A model generated the notes under the pieces. That model made no database searches, had not been told where the DNA came from, and saw nothing but the letters and a program-made list of their open reading frames with translations. The translations under genes and the position numbers were made by a program. Shown here in pieces: positions 32,677 through 42,367 of a stretch of 64,000 nucleotides of DNA. The DNA comes from Chryseobacterium phocaeense (GTDB lineage Bacteria; Bacteroidota; Bacteroidia; Flavobacteriales; Weeksellaceae): the NCBI RefSeq assembly GCF_900169075.1, contig NZ_LT827015.1, positions 2,992,158 through 3,056,157 on the forward strand, given 5' to 3'. The stretch's first letter is position 1; every line of letters starts with the position of its first letter.

Positions 32677-34725
32677 ATGAATATTCTAACAGAAAAATTT
32701 ACGACACCATATCATGCAGCACCCTTTGATGGGATTAAAAATGAGGATTTTCTTCCGGCATTCCGGGAACTGATCAAAAAATCCGAAGAAGAGATTAATG
32801 GTATTGTCAGTAATTCTGAAGCCCCTACATTTGAAAATGTCATTGAAGCACTGGCCTATTCAGGCGAACAGCTGGATGTGGCATCCAATATTTTTTTCAA
32901 TTTAAATTCTGCGGAAACCAGCGATGAAATTCAAAAGATCGCTCAGGAAGTTTCTCCTCTTCTGACGGAGTACTCTTCAAAAATTTCTCAAAATGAACCG
33001 CTTTTCAATAAAATCAAAACAGTATACGACGGAAAAGCTCAGTATAAACTGAATGAGGAACAGGAAATGCTACTGAATGAGACCTACAAAGGCTTTGTAA
33101 GAAGCGGTGCACTCCTGAATGCACAGGATAAGGAAAAATTACAGAAGATCAATATGGATCTGTCTTTGAAATCGCTTCAATTCGGTCAGAATGTTCTGGC
33201 TTCCACGAATGCCTATTTTAAACATATCACGAATAAACAGGATCTGGCAGGGATTCCGGAGGCTGTTATTGATCAATATGCGGAAGAAGCTAAAGAACGA
33301 GGATTGGAAGGCTGGGTGGTCACTTTGCAGTACCCAAGCTATATTCCGTTTATGACCTATGCTGAAAACCGTGAGTTAAGAAAGGAAATTGCCCTGGCCA
33401 ACGGTAAAAAATCTTTTGACGGCGGCGAATTTGACAATCAGGAGCTCATTAAAGAGCTTCTTCAGCTCAAGCAGGAAAAAGCTGAATTATTGGGCTATAA
33501 AAATTATGCAGACTATGTTCTGGAAGAAAGAATGGCAAAATCCCCGGTAAAGGTTTTTGATTTTCTGAATGAACTTTTAACGAAAGCCAAACCTTATGCA
33601 GACCAGGAGATTGATGAACTGAGATCTCTGGCCAAAGCAGACGGAATTGAGGAATTACAGGGCTACGACCATACTTTCTATGCAGAAAAACTAAGAAAGC
33701 AAAAGTATGATTTCAATGATGAAGAACTCAAACCCTATTTTCCTCTTGATCAGGTGCAGGATGCCGTTTTCGGATTGGCCGGTGAACTTTTCGACTTAAG
33801 CTTTGAAGAAAGAAATGATATTCCAAAATATCATGAGGACGTTAAGGTATATGAAGTAAGCGAACTTATTGCAGTATCTACCGGTGGAAAGACAGAACAT
33901 GCCTTCAAAGCACTTCTGTATGTGGATTATTTCCCAAGAAAAGGGAAAAGAGCCGGGGCATGGATGACGAGCTATAAAAACCAATATAAAAAAGACGGTG
34001 AAAACTCCCGTCCGCACATTTCCATTGTCTGCAATTTCAGCAAACCGACCAAAGATACGCCAAGCTTACTGACCTTCCAGGAGGTGACTACCCTGTTCCA
34101 TGAGTTTGGGCATGCCCTCCACGGAATGATGGCTGATACACAATATCCGAGTCTTTCCGGAACTTCTGTGAAATGGGATTTCGTGGAACTTCCGTCGCAG
34201 TTTCTGGAAAATTTCTGCTATGAGCCGGAATTTTTAAAGACTTTCGCCAAACATTATAAAACAGGAGAAGTTCTTCCTGACGAAAAAATTGAAAAAATAG
34301 AGCAGTCCAAAAACTTTATGGAAGGTTACCAGACGATGAGACAGCTTGGTTTCGGACTTCTGGATATGAACTACCACACAAAAGTCGGAGAGTTAGAGGG
34401 TGAAAGTGTGAAGGCATTTGAAGATAAGTATACCAAGGCAACTTCCCTGTATCCTGTGAATCCTGAAACGGCGATGAGCCCAAGCTTCTCCCATATTTTC
34501 CAGGGAGGATATTCAGCCGGATATTATTCTTACAAATGGGCGGAGGTTCTGGATGCAGATGCTTTCCAGTATTTTAAGGAAACGGGAATTTTCAATCCGG
34601 AAACAGCTGCCAAATATAAAGTTCTTCTTTCTTCCGGCGGTACCAAAGATCCAATGGAGCTGTACAAAAGCTTCAGGGGAAGCGAGCCGAAAGTGGAAAG
34701 CCTATTGAAGCGCGCATTTGGATAA
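32677..34725 (+). CDS. M3 family metallopeptidase (oligopeptidase A / Dcp type)
   Basis: A 682-residue zinc oligopeptidase. The active-site helix HEFGHALHG is at about residue 474, with the third zinc ligand downstream in the FVELPSQFLENF helix and substrate-binding tyrosines in FSHIFQGGYSAGYYSY. Length and sequence fit the PrlC/Dcp group, which degrades short peptides in the cytoplasm or periplasm. No signal peptide is seen, so a cytoplasmic location is likely. A terminator follows. Confidence 0.94.
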   Translation: MNILTEKFTTPYHAAPFDGIKNEDFLPAFRELIKKSEEEINGIVSNSEAPTFENVIEALAYSGEQLDVASNIFFNLNSAETSDEIQKIAQEVSPLLTEYSSKISQNEPLFNKIKTVYDGKAQYKLNEEQEMLLNETYKGFVRSGALLNAQDKEKLQKINMDLSLKSLQFGQNVLASTNAYFKHITNKQDLAGIPEAVIDQYAEEAKERGLEGWVVTLQYPSYIPFMTYAENRELRKEIALANGKKSFDGGEFDNQELIKELLQLKQEKAELLGYKNYADYVLEERMAKSPVKVFDFLNELLTKAKPYADQEIDELRSLAKADGIEELQGYDHTFYAEKLRKQKYDFNDEELKPYFPLDQVQDAVFGLAGELFDLSFEERNDIPKYHEDVKVYEVSELIAVSTGGKTEHAFKALLYVDYFPRKGKRAGAWMTSYKNQYKKDGENSRPHISIVCNFSKPTKDTPSLLTFQEVTTLFHEFGHALHGMMADTQYPSLSGTSVKWDFVELPSQFLENFCYEPEFLKTFAKHYKTGEVLPDEKIEKIEQSKNFMEGYQTMRQLGFGLLDMNYHTKVGELEGESVKAFEDKYTKATSLYPVNPETAMSPSFSHIFQGGYSAGYYSYKWAEVLDADAFQYFKETGIFNPETAAKYKVLLSSGGTKDPMELYKSFRGSEPKVESLLKRAFG

Positions 34726-34756
34726 TATCATTAAAGTATTGCAATCAATCATATAA

Positions 34757-34787
34757 AAAGAACAGTCACTGGCTGTTCTTTTTTTGT
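34757..34787 (+). terminator. Terminator of the M3 peptidase gene
   Basis: Arms AAAGAACAG and CTGTTCTTT around TCACTGG are followed by a T-run. Confidence 0.88.
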
Positions 34788-34893
34788 TTTAATTTCAGCT
34801 GTATTTAAATTGACCGGTTCAGCTTATCCTTTTGTGAAAATGTGTAAATTTAGCCTGTACATGTAAGAGAGATACGCGTACCCTGCATCAACC

Positions 34894-35439
34894 ATGAAAA
34901 AAAGCTTAATTTTAATTTGTATTGTAGCTGTTACCATTGCTTTGGTGTACGCTCTGGTTCACTTTATCGGAATGAAAGGCTTTGCCTTTGCCATGGCCCT
35001 AAATTTCCTGCTGATGGCCTGTGTGCTTGTTTTTACAGAAGCGTTAAAAAGTGATTTCAATTCCTCTTACTTTAAGGAGAAAACCTGGGAAAAGAAAGGA
35101 AAAATCTATGAATCTCTGGGTATCAACTTATTCAGGAAACTACTGGTCGGGATTGGTTGGGAAAAGCTGAACAAAAAATCCAAACCGGTAGAAAAGAATG
35201 GAAAAGCTTTAACCTTTCTGCATCACCGGACCAAACAGGACGAGTTGGGACATCTTATTATCATGTTGATTGTTCTGGGATTTAATATCTATGTGGCCTG
35301 GAAGTTCGGTATTCTTCAGTCGCTATGGCTGTTGGTGCTTAATATTGTATTAAACCTGTATCCTATTTTTCTGCAAAGGTATAACCGGCCACGACTGGAA
35401 AGGGTGATACAATTAAGTAAACTCAGACATCCGATTTAA
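34894..35439 (+). CDS. Membrane protein resembling CrtO-type acyltransferases
   Basis: A 181-residue protein with two N-terminal helices (residues 5-23 and 28-48) and two C-terminal helices (about 128-165). The segment FKEKTWEKKGKIYESLGINLFRKLL resembles the K-x-WE-x2-G-x2-Y-x2-LG-x6-K pattern of glycosyl-4,4'-diaponeurosporenoate acyltransferase (CrtO) proteins. No other carotenoid gene lies nearby, so the substrate is open. The call rests on one motif. Confidence 0.5.
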   Translation: MKKSLILICIVAVTIALVYALVHFIGMKGFAFAMALNFLLMACVLVFTEALKSDFNSSYFKEKTWEKKGKIYESLGINLFRKLLVGIGWEKLNKKSKPVEKNGKALTFLHHRTKQDELGHLIIMLIVLGFNIYVAWKFGILQSLWLLVLNIVLNLYPIFLQRYNRPRLERVIQLSKLRHPI

Positions 35440-35488
35440 ATTCATGCATAAATCTCCAGATAGTATCTTATCTGATTGATGGAATGTA

Positions 35489-35496
35489 TACATTTG
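35489..35496 (+). promoter_or_regulatory. -7 promoter element for the lipoprotein at 35524
   Basis: TACATTTG is a perfect TAnnTTTG match, 27 bases before the start codon. Confidence 0.45.
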
Positions 35497-35523
35497 GTCC
35501 CTATATAGCAAAACCAAACACCT

Positions 35524-36315
35524 ATGAAAACTGTAGCCTCTTTTCTGCCGTTCCCTATTAGAACATTTTCTATTTTAGGATTATTTATTTTTATTTCGTG
35601 CCAATCCCAGGACAATAAATCGGTTGATCTGGGAACACTATCAGACGGATTTGATGTCTCCGGATTTTATCAGGAACGGTTGAAAAATACGGCAAAAACT
35701 ATTTCAACTGATCCTAAAAAGCTGGATAAGAAAACAGCCTCAGAACTGCTGGATCAGCCTTTTTTTGAAAAGGATACCCTAGGATATTATCCGTCAGAAG
35801 GAAGATTTCCAACCGCACAGTACCTGGGATCTAACCATGACTGGATGACCAGAAATAAAAAGCCAACAGAGTTGTTTGGTTATGCCTACAGGACCGTGGC
35901 CTGGAGCGAAGACAAGGATACTTTAGCTATTCTCAATAAGGTATCATTCCCGAAAATAGATATGACTGAGAACCGTAATGGAAATCTGGCTTATCTTAAT
36001 GTAGAAAAAACCTCAAAAAATAAAGAAGACTACAGCAGAATTCTGGAATATCTGAAAAAAAACTGCAAGCCAATAGCAGTCGATCATGGTGATGCAGATA
36101 CTACTTACTGGGAAAATAGCAGCTCCTTTTACAGTCTTTCCAATGAAGAAAAGAAGGAGGAAGTCTCTTCCTATGATCTTCAGGGAAATAAGAATTCCAA
36201 ATGGGTAAATATTACTGAAATCAGACTGGAGATCTATCAAAAATCCTATGTCACTGATATGGAAAAACTGAATATGTATTCCCCGGGCCAAATATTCTGG
36301 AAAAAACCGTTTTAA
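35524..36315 (+). CDS. Hypothetical lipoprotein (263 aa)
   Basis: I do not recognise a family. The N-terminus (IFISCQSQ, Cys at about residue 27) is a lipoprotein signal. The mature chain is hydrophilic, with a central GYAYRTVAWSED strand and a C-terminal WVNITEIRLEIYQKS. It sits 27 bases upstream of a DUF1801 gene on the same strand, with no evidence of shared function. Confidence 0.65.
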   Translation: MKTVASFLPFPIRTFSILGLFIFISCQSQDNKSVDLGTLSDGFDVSGFYQERLKNTAKTISTDPKKLDKKTASELLDQPFFEKDTLGYYPSEGRFPTAQYLGSNHDWMTRNKKPTELFGYAYRTVAWSEDKDTLAILNKVSFPKIDMTENRNGNLAYLNVEKTSKNKEDYSRILEYLKKNCKPIAVDHGDADTTYWENSSSFYSLSNEEKKEEVSSYDLQGNKNSKWVNITEIRLEIYQKSYVTDMEKLNMYSPGQIFWKKPF

Positions 36316-36342
36316 ATTACATTCATTAATCCCAAGGTATAT

Positions 36343-36768
36343 ATGACCATACAGGAACAAATCCAGGACTATATCACCAGCCAGCCTGAACCCAAACGCA
36401 GCGATATGCTGAAACTGCACCACATCATCCCGGAGCTTATGCCGGACTGCAAACTGTGGTTCTTAGATGGCAAAAACACCGACAATAAAACGGTTTCCAA
36501 TCCAAATATAGGTTATGGGCACTATACCATACACTATGCAGATGGCAAAACGAGAGAGTTTTATCAAATTGGTCTGAGTGCCAATACCACTGGAATTTCT
36601 GTTTACATCCTTGGTATTAAGGATAAAACCTACCTGGCTGAAACGTATGGAAACAAAATAGGCAAGGCAAGCGTCAGCGGATATTGCATTAAGTTTAAAG
36701 CATTGAAAGATATTGACATTGAGGTTCTTGAGGCCGCCATACGGGATGGGTTTCAATCTAAGTCATAA
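36343..36768 (+). CDS. DUF1801 domain-containing protein
   Basis: A 141-residue cytoplasmic protein of the DUF1801 (YdhG/YjbR-like) type. Typical features are an N-terminal helix ending in LKLHHIIPELMPDCKLWF, the GYGHYTIHYADGKTREFYQIGLS strands and a C-terminal CIKFKALKDIDIEVLEAAI stretch. Function of the family is unknown. Confidence 0.8.
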   Translation: MTIQEQIQDYITSQPEPKRSDMLKLHHIIPELMPDCKLWFLDGKNTDNKTVSNPNIGYGHYTIHYADGKTREFYQIGLSANTTGISVYILGIKDKTYLAETYGNKIGKASVSGYCIKFKALKDIDIEVLEAAIRDGFQSKS

Positions 36769-36875
36769 AACGTCCTGATTTTCACTGAAAAATCACGAAA
36801 ATTATCGTAAATAATACCCTCATCACGGTTTCGTACTATTATGGTTTTCCGTTATGAAATTCAGTTTCGATTTCC

Positions 36876-36883
36876 TAACTTCG
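36876..36883 (+). promoter_or_regulatory. -7 element for the DUF2130 gene
   Basis: TAACTTCG resembles TAnnTTTG with one change, 63 bases before the start codon. Confidence 0.35.
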
Positions 36884-36945
36884 CTTTCCAGCCGGAAAAA
36901 CCGGCAACAGTTTCCAGCACTTAAAATACGATTAGCCTTATTGAT

Positions 36946-38397
36946 ATGAACGAGATCAAATGTCCTCATTGCCACAAAATTTTTAAAGTAGACGAAGCAG
37001 GTTTTGCAGATATTCTTAAACAAGTGAGAGACCACCAGTTTGAAGAAGAACTTCAGAACAGGCTACATCTTGCAGAACGAGAAAAGCAAAATGCAGTACA
37101 GCTTGCGGAAGAAAGGTTTAAAAATTCATTACATATTGAACTGACCAGTAAGGATAAGGAGATCACAGAACTGAGAGCCTCCAGCGAAAACAGATTGATA
37201 CAGCAGCAGACTGAATGGGATCGTTTACTCGCTGAGATGAAAGCCAGGCTTGAAAATGCTGAAATCGACAGGAAGCTTTCCGTAGCAGAAGCCGTTCAGA
37301 AAATTGAAAGGGAAAGAGATGAGAAAGATAGAGAATTAATTCAGCTGAAAGCCGTTAGCGAACGGAATTTATCTGAAAGATTAAACGAAAAAGACAGTGA
37401 GCTTATAGAATTGAGATCCAGGCTTGAACATACAGAAATTGAAAAGAAACTTTCGGTAACTGAAGCTGTTCAGAAGATTGAAAAAGAAAGGGACGATCTG
37501 GCCAATAATATAAAACTCAAAGAAGCGGAAAAGCTGCTGCTGGAAAAATCCCTGAGTGAAAAGTATTCCGCAGAACTGAAGACAAAAGATGACATCATTA
37601 AGATGAAAGATGATGAAATAGCCCTTAGGAAGGATATGAAGCTGAAACTTTCAACTAAAATGATTGGTGAAACGCTGGAACAACACTGCGAGATAGAATT
37701 CAATAAACTCCGTGCCACTGCATTTCAGAAAGCCTATTTTGAAAAGGATAATGATTCCAGATCAGGCAGTAAGGGAGATTATATTTACAGAGAAACGGAT
37801 GATCTGGGAAATGAAATCATCTCCATTATGTTCGAAATGAAAAATGAAGGTGATGAAACAGAAAAGAAGAAAAGGAACGAGGATTTCTTCAGAGAGCTGG
37901 ATAAAGACAGAACTGAAAAGAAATGTGAGTATGCAGTGCTTGTTACCCTTCTGGAAGCAGACAACGAGCTTTATAATGCCGGAATTCTGGATGTTTCTCA
38001 TAAATACGAAAAAATGTACGTGATCCGTCCGCAATTTTTCATCCCGATCATCACCCTTCTTCGCAATGCAGCGATGAATTCCATGAAAGCTAAGGCAGAA
38101 CTCGCTTTGGTGAGAAGTCAGAATGTGGATATTACCAATTTTGAAGAAAACATCGAGACTTTTAAAAAAGGTTTTGCTTACAATTATGATCTGGCCAGCA
38201 GAAAATTTAAAACAGCCATTGATGAAATAGACAAAACAATCACCCATCTTCAAAAAACTAAGGATGCTCTTCTTTCTTCTGAAAATAATCTCCGCCTTGC
38301 CAATAACAAAGCCGAAGATCTGACGATTAAAAAACTTACACGGGGAAATCCTACCATGACGGAAAAGTTTGATGAACTGAGAAAAAAAACTGAATAA
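36946..38397 (+). CDS. DUF2130 coiled-coil protein
   Basis: A 483-residue protein. It begins with a zinc-ribbon-like knuckle ([14 protein letters not shown]). Residues 30-225 are a long coiled coil with two internally similar halves, each containing [11 protein letters not shown] or [11 protein letters not shown]. Residues 240-400 are the DUF2130 domain ([56 protein letters not shown]), which has a nuclease-like pattern of conserved D, E and K. The catalytic role is unproven. It is followed by a GNAT gene 14 bases later. Confidence 0.85.
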   Translation: MNEIKCPHCHKIFKVDEAGFADILKQVRDHQFEEELQNRLHLAEREKQNAVQLAEERFKNSLHIELTSKDKEITELRASSENRLIQQQTEWDRLLAEMKARLENAEIDRKLSVAEAVQKIERERDEKDRELIQLKAVSERNLSERLNEKDSELIELRSRLEHTEIEKKLSVTEAVQKIEKERDDLANNIKLKEAEKLLLEKSLSEKYSAELKTKDDIIKMKDDEIALRKDMKLKLSTKMIGETLEQHCEIEFNKLRATAFQKAYFEKDNDSRSGSKGDYIYRETDDLGNEIISIMFEMKNEGDETEKKKRNEDFFRELDKDRTEKKCEYAVLVTLLEADNELYNAGILDVSHKYEKMYVIRPQFFIPIITLLRNAAMNSMKAKAELALVRSQNVDITNFEENIETFKKGFAYNYDLASRKFKTAIDEIDKTITHLQKTKDALLSSENNLRLANNKAEDLTIKKLTRGNPTMTEKFDELRKKTE

Positions 38398-38411
38398 AAA
38401 AATTACGCATC

Positions 38412-39011
38412 ATGAATTTAGATTTTACAGAAAAATATACTTTAGAAAACGATTTTGTTTTATTACGCCCTTTAGAGCCTTCGGATTTTGACCTTTTACT
38501 GGAATATGCTGAAAATGAAGCAGAAATATGGTCATACAATTCCGGTGGGCCGGCCGGAAAAGAGGGTCTTCAGAAATATCTTGACAATGCCATAAACCAG
38601 AGGACTCATGAAAATGAATATCCGTTTATCGTATTTGATAAAGCAACTCAGAAATATGTGGGCAGTACAAGATTTTATGCCATTTATCCCAACAATAAAA
38701 CATTGGAAATCGGGTATACCTGGTATGGGAAACAGTATCAGGGAACGGGAATTAATAAAAACTGTAAATATTTACTTTTAGAATTCGCTTTTGAGCAGCT
38801 TCAAATGGAACGCGTGGGATTCCGGGCCAATAGCCTCAACAACCGAAGTATTGCTGCTATGAAAAGCATTGGATGCGTTGAAGAAGGAATTTTAAGAAAT
38901 TTTGCTACAGATGCCAAAGGAAACAGAATGGATGCCATTGTGCTGAGTATCATCAGAAATGAATGGTTTGATACGGTAAAACAGAAGTTAAAAGATAAAA
39001 TCGCGAAATAA
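38412..39011 (+). CDS. GNAT N-acetyltransferase (RimJ/RimL-like)
   Basis: A 199-residue acetyltransferase. FVLLRPLEPSDFDLLLEYA is the first strand-helix unit, IGYTWYGKQYQGTGINKNCKYLLLEFAF the acetyl-CoA pyrophosphate loop (here QGTGIN), and VGFRANSLNNRSIAAMKSIG the final motif. The group acetylates protein N-termini or small molecules; substrate unknown. It follows the DUF2130 gene closely. Confidence 0.88.
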   Translation: MNLDFTEKYTLENDFVLLRPLEPSDFDLLLEYAENEAEIWSYNSGGPAGKEGLQKYLDNAINQRTHENEYPFIVFDKATQKYVGSTRFYAIYPNNKTLEIGYTWYGKQYQGTGINKNCKYLLLEFAFEQLQMERVGFRANSLNNRSIAAMKSIGCVEEGILRNFATDAKGNRMDAIVLSIIRNEWFDTVKQKLKDKIAK

Positions 39012-39133
39012 TAAAAAAATAAACTTCCATTTCATCAAAAATTCTTACTTAGTTTTAATTTTGAAGGGAAAAGAGACCGCTATTTTGAGAATGATAACAG
39101 TACAAAAATTCTTAGAGCAAAAAGGAAAGAAGA

Positions 39134-39724
39134 ATGATGGAAGAAGAATTTACAGCGTGGATTATTAAATATAAATCCCCCAAATTTATCGAAGGTATTT
39201 ATTTGATCTGGTATCCGGATATTAACGATATTGATCAATTTCTGACCTTGGACAATGGAAAAATTTTCATGTCAACGTCCCTTAAAAATCTACCTGCCGA
39301 AATGGGTCATACATCCATATCAATTGAAAACCGGGAAAAGATGATTTCATGGCTTAACAGAGAATTCGCTCCTGATCAAAAAGAAATTGCAGAAGATAAT
39401 TTTTATGACTTAAACATACTATTAAAAGAACTTGAACTTGATGTTTATTCTGTTGAAACCATAGAAAATTTCACAAATTTCATTAATCTTTTCGGAGATT
39501 ATGCACGACAAAGTAAAAAGAACAATTTTCTGCTCGAGTATGAAAATAACGGATCTATCAATGAATTGTGGACCTATTTTTATGAAGCCATCTTTTGGCC
39601 CAGGTTTAAAGACAAAGAAAAATTTGATCCCGGTCAATTACCACCGTTGAAAGTCAATAAGCAGATATTATTAGAGAAATTTAAAGAAATTGTTTCTGTC
39701 TTTGATGAGCAAATAGCACCATAA
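39134..39724 (+). CDS. Hypothetical protein (196 aa)
   Basis: No family recognised. The protein is acidic and hydrophilic, without signal peptide or membrane helix, with aromatic-rich patches (GIYLIWYPDIND, TYFYEAIFWPRF). An overlapping 25-codon frame starts at 39091 in another phase; it may be a short leader or a chance frame. The ATG at 39134 is kept because of its strong AAGGAAAGAAG upstream purine tract. Size and composition resemble immunity-type proteins, but no toxin partner is present. Confidence 0.65.
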   Translation: MMEEEFTAWIIKYKSPKFIEGIYLIWYPDINDIDQFLTLDNGKIFMSTSLKNLPAEMGHTSISIENREKMISWLNREFAPDQKEIAEDNFYDLNILLKELELDVYSVETIENFTNFINLFGDYARQSKKNNFLLEYENNGSINELWTYFYEAIFWPRFKDKEKFDPGQLPPLKVNKQILLEKFKEIVSVFDEQIAP

Positions 39725-39748
39725 TAAGTTAAAAAACCAACCTGAACA

Positions 39749-40870
39749 TTGAAGCAAACACTAAGCCTGATCAGCCTCTTTTTAATTTACATCCATTTAT
39801 ATTCACAGAATACTTTTGTATTTTTCGGATCATTTAACCGGGATAAAACCACTGAAGGAATTTACGTCTACCAGCTCGACACTATTAAGGGGAAACTTTC
39901 TAAGGTAAGTTCATTAAAGGGAATTTTAAATCCATCTTTCCTCACGCTTTCGACGGACGGTCAATACATTTATGCCTGCACTGAAAGCAAAACGCACGGC
40001 GCAGGAAGTGTAAGCAGCTTTAGATTTGATCCTAAAAATAAAAAGCTCACCTTCATCAACAGCCAGAAAAGCGGCGGCGAGAATCCTGTTTACGTATCGG
40101 TTCATAAAAACGGCCGGTGGCTGGTGAATGCCAACTACACGGAAGGAAGTGTCTCTGCATATCCCATCGCCGGAAACGGAACGATACATCCGGCGGTACA
40201 GAATTTTCAGTTTTCAGAAGGAAGCATCAACAAAAACAGACAGGACAGATCCCATGTTCATGCTGCTGTTTTTTCACCGGACTTCACCCAGGTATTTTTT
40301 CCGGATCTTGGGGCTGATACAATCAGAATGTACAATTTTGAAAATGATTCAACCGAACCTCTGCAGCCGGCAAAACAATCCTTTGTAGCCGCCACTCCGG
40401 GAAGCGGCCCGAGGCATTTCACCTTCCACCCCAACGGAAAATTCGCCTATTGCATTGAAGAGCTGGGGGGCGCTGTTACTGCTTACCGGTATGATAATTC
40501 CAGCCTGAAAAGTATTCAGAGAATCAATACCCACACGGATCAATATAAAGAAGATTTCGAAAGTTCTGATGTTCATATCTCCCCGGACGGGCGTTTTTTA
40601 TATGCATCCAACCGCGGAGCCGAAAATAATATTGCTATTTTTTCAATCCTTGAAGACGGAACTTTAAAAAACATAGGGTATCAGCCCACTTTCGGCAAGC
40701 AGGCAAGAGTGTTTGCTTTGGATGAAAGCGGTAAGTTCCTTATTGTAACCAGTGCATCCAGTGGCGATGTTGTGGTATTTAAGCGTAACCCTGAAACAGG
40801 TTTATTAAAAAAAGTAGGAAGAAAGACCAGGATTTATGGAGTTTCTTGCGTGAAGATCAGAAAGTATTGA
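39749..40870 (+). CDS. Exported lactonase family beta-propeller protein
   Basis: A 373-residue seven-bladed propeller of the YbhE/6-phosphogluconolactonase type. The frame begins with TTG, giving a signal peptide (MKQTLSLISLFLIYIHLYS); no ATG fits before it. Landmarks are NPSFLTLSTDGQYIYACTE, GENPVYVSVHKNGRWLVNANY, RSHVHAAVFSPDFTQVF, TPGSGPRHFTFHPNGKFAYCIEELGG and SDVHISPDGRFLYASNRG. Export suggests a role on extracytoplasmic lactones rather than the pentose phosphate pathway. Confidence 0.88.
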   Translation: MKQTLSLISLFLIYIHLYSQNTFVFFGSFNRDKTTEGIYVYQLDTIKGKLSKVSSLKGILNPSFLTLSTDGQYIYACTESKTHGAGSVSSFRFDPKNKKLTFINSQKSGGENPVYVSVHKNGRWLVNANYTEGSVSAYPIAGNGTIHPAVQNFQFSEGSINKNRQDRSHVHAAVFSPDFTQVFFPDLGADTIRMYNFENDSTEPLQPAKQSFVAATPGSGPRHFTFHPNGKFAYCIEELGGAVTAYRYDNSSLKSIQRINTHTDQYKEDFESSDVHISPDGRFLYASNRGAENNIAIFSILEDGTLKNIGYQPTFGKQARVFALDESGKFLIVTSASSGDVVVFKRNPETGLLKKVGRKTRIYGVSCVKIRKY

Positions 40871-40914
40871 TTTTTTTCCTAAATTTCTAACCCATAAGTC
40901 TAAATTCAAATTGA

Positions 40915-41541
40915 ATGTTGATAGACCCACTAGACCATATCAATTACTTTAAGTATCATACTCCGGATGAGAAAAAGGAGTTTGAAAACGCCATACAACT
41001 CTACTCTTCCAACCGGAAGGGATTAAATAAGATCATTAATAAATTTACTTTCCGTCATGACAGGCGAAGTTTTCTGATTGAAGAAAGTATTGATTATGAC
41101 ACTTTAATGATTGACGGAAACGGAAGAGATGATAAGTGGACAGAGTTTGCTCTGAGTGCAGAATCCGTGAACAAAGCTGATTTTATTGAATTTCTCCGGA
41201 CCTTAGGACTCATTATTCTTTTTGGAGAAACAATAGAATACGACGGGAAAAATGAGTTGAAAATCTTAACAGTCACTATTAACGACCTGGTGCATACAAT
41301 AGAATATCCGTATCTGGAAGATGAGCTGCTGTTATACAGATTTGTAGAAGTTGTCAATCAGGAACTGAAAAAAATAAACTCCCCGGAAAACGTGTATATG
41401 ATCGAAAGGTTTCCTACCATTCTGCTGGTTACTACTGAAAAAATATACCAATATTTGACTGAATTGGATTCTGAAGATCATTTTGAGCTCCTGAAGCCGG
41501 AAGAATGGATTGAAAAATATAAAAGCTCCGCCATTGAATAA
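40915..41541 (+). CDS. Hypothetical protein (208 aa)
   Basis: No family recognised. A soluble, acidic protein without signal peptide. Strand-like hydrophobic stretches (ELKILTVTINDLVHTIEYPY, DELLLYRFVEVVNQEL, RFPTILLVTTEKIYQYL) suggest an alpha/beta fold. It lies 44 bases downstream of the lactonase on the same strand. Function unknown. Confidence 0.65.
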   Translation: MLIDPLDHINYFKYHTPDEKKEFENAIQLYSSNRKGLNKIINKFTFRHDRRSFLIEESIDYDTLMIDGNGRDDKWTEFALSAESVNKADFIEFLRTLGLIILFGETIEYDGKNELKILTVTINDLVHTIEYPYLEDELLLYRFVEVVNQELKKINSPENVYMIERFPTILLVTTEKIYQYLTELDSEDHFELLKPEEWIEKYKSSAIE

Positions 41542-41660
41542 AAAAACAAAAACTTTTAAACAATATTTCCTTCAGCCATCGTCTAGAATTAAGGCCTACC
41601 CGAAGTACAGCAATTTCCAATGTTATTTTTTTCACCGCGCTTTTACTGAATTTAGTCAAT

Positions 41661-42101
41661 ATGAAACTGTTTGAGAAAACAATCATCCGCTTAGAAATTA
41701 TTGCTGTTTTGTATTTTTTAGGGGCTTGTTCTTTCTTCTTATTCAAAAAGAAACTGAAAGAATTAAGCTCATGGAATAACTTCAATGCTGCTATTTTTTG
41801 TCTTTTCGTAAGCGGAAGTTATTTAACCACATTCATGTTGGGAATAAATTATTGTTTTGCGGAAAAGAAAACTGAGAACAGAATTTATAAAATTGTCAGA
41901 AAAACTGAAATTATTGGCCCCAAATATGACCGGAAAAGAAAAAAGCCTGCTGCAATTATTGAAACCGGAAAAAACCAGACGAAAAGAATGGAATTTAAGC
42001 GTGCTATGAAAGCCAGGCTAGATCAGGCAGAGTTTCTGGAATTGGAAACATCCAAAGGCTTTTTTTATTTTGAGGTGATTCGTGGTTCAAAGCTTATATA
42101 A
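41661..42101 (+). CDS. Hypothetical membrane protein (146 aa)
   Basis: No family recognised. Two predicted membrane helices (about residues 10-30 and 46-68) are followed by a basic cytoplasmic tail (KYDRKRKKPAAIIETGKNQTKRM) and a small strand-rich C-terminus. Function unknown. Confidence 0.6.
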   Translation: MKLFEKTIIRLEIIAVLYFLGACSFFLFKKKLKELSSWNNFNAAIFCLFVSGSYLTTFMLGINYCFAEKKTENRIYKIVRKTEIIGPKYDRKRKKPAAIIETGKNQTKRMEFKRAMKARLDQAEFLELETSKGFFYFEVIRGSKLI

Positions 42102-42115
42102 CTGTCACTCATTGT

Positions 42116-42217
42116 ATGGAAAGGCTGAATACCCGAGGCAATCTGGGCTGCTTCAATGCCAGAGCTGACCGCGGGAATGACAAACTGATCCGTGCCATGA
42201 AAGAAAACCGGCGATAA
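42116..42217 (+). pseudogene. Short GNAT-like remnant (uncertain)
   Basis: A 33-codon frame reads MERLNTRGNLGCFNARADRG then NDKLIRAMKENRR, which loosely resembles the last strand and helix of GNAT acetyltransferases (NARADRGNDKLIRAMKENG-like). No upstream part of such a gene is present. It may be a decayed fragment or a chance frame. Confidence 0.25.
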
Positions 42218-42276
42218 TTAAAAAGAAAGCTTCTGTTTATCTTCCCGCAACATCATCATGAAATTTTTTTACTAGA

Positions 42277-42291
42277 GAAACGTAACGTTTC
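42277..42291. promoter_or_regulatory. Palindrome upstream of serine hydrolase 1
   Basis: GAAACGT-A-ACGTTTC is a perfect 7-bp inverted repeat about 77 bases before the start codon at 42368. Candidate operator; no adjacent regulator. Confidence 0.4.
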
Positions 42292-42367
42292 CCTACAAAA
42301 CAGAACTAATAATTTGAACCAAAACAATGCTCAGAATAACAGCGGCTATGTTTACAAATTATTAATC

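Noticed and set aside
39091..39168. 25-codon frame (MITVQKFLEQKG...) overlapping the 196-aa gene
   Set aside because: Too short, no conserved feature, and it overlaps a longer gene in another phase.
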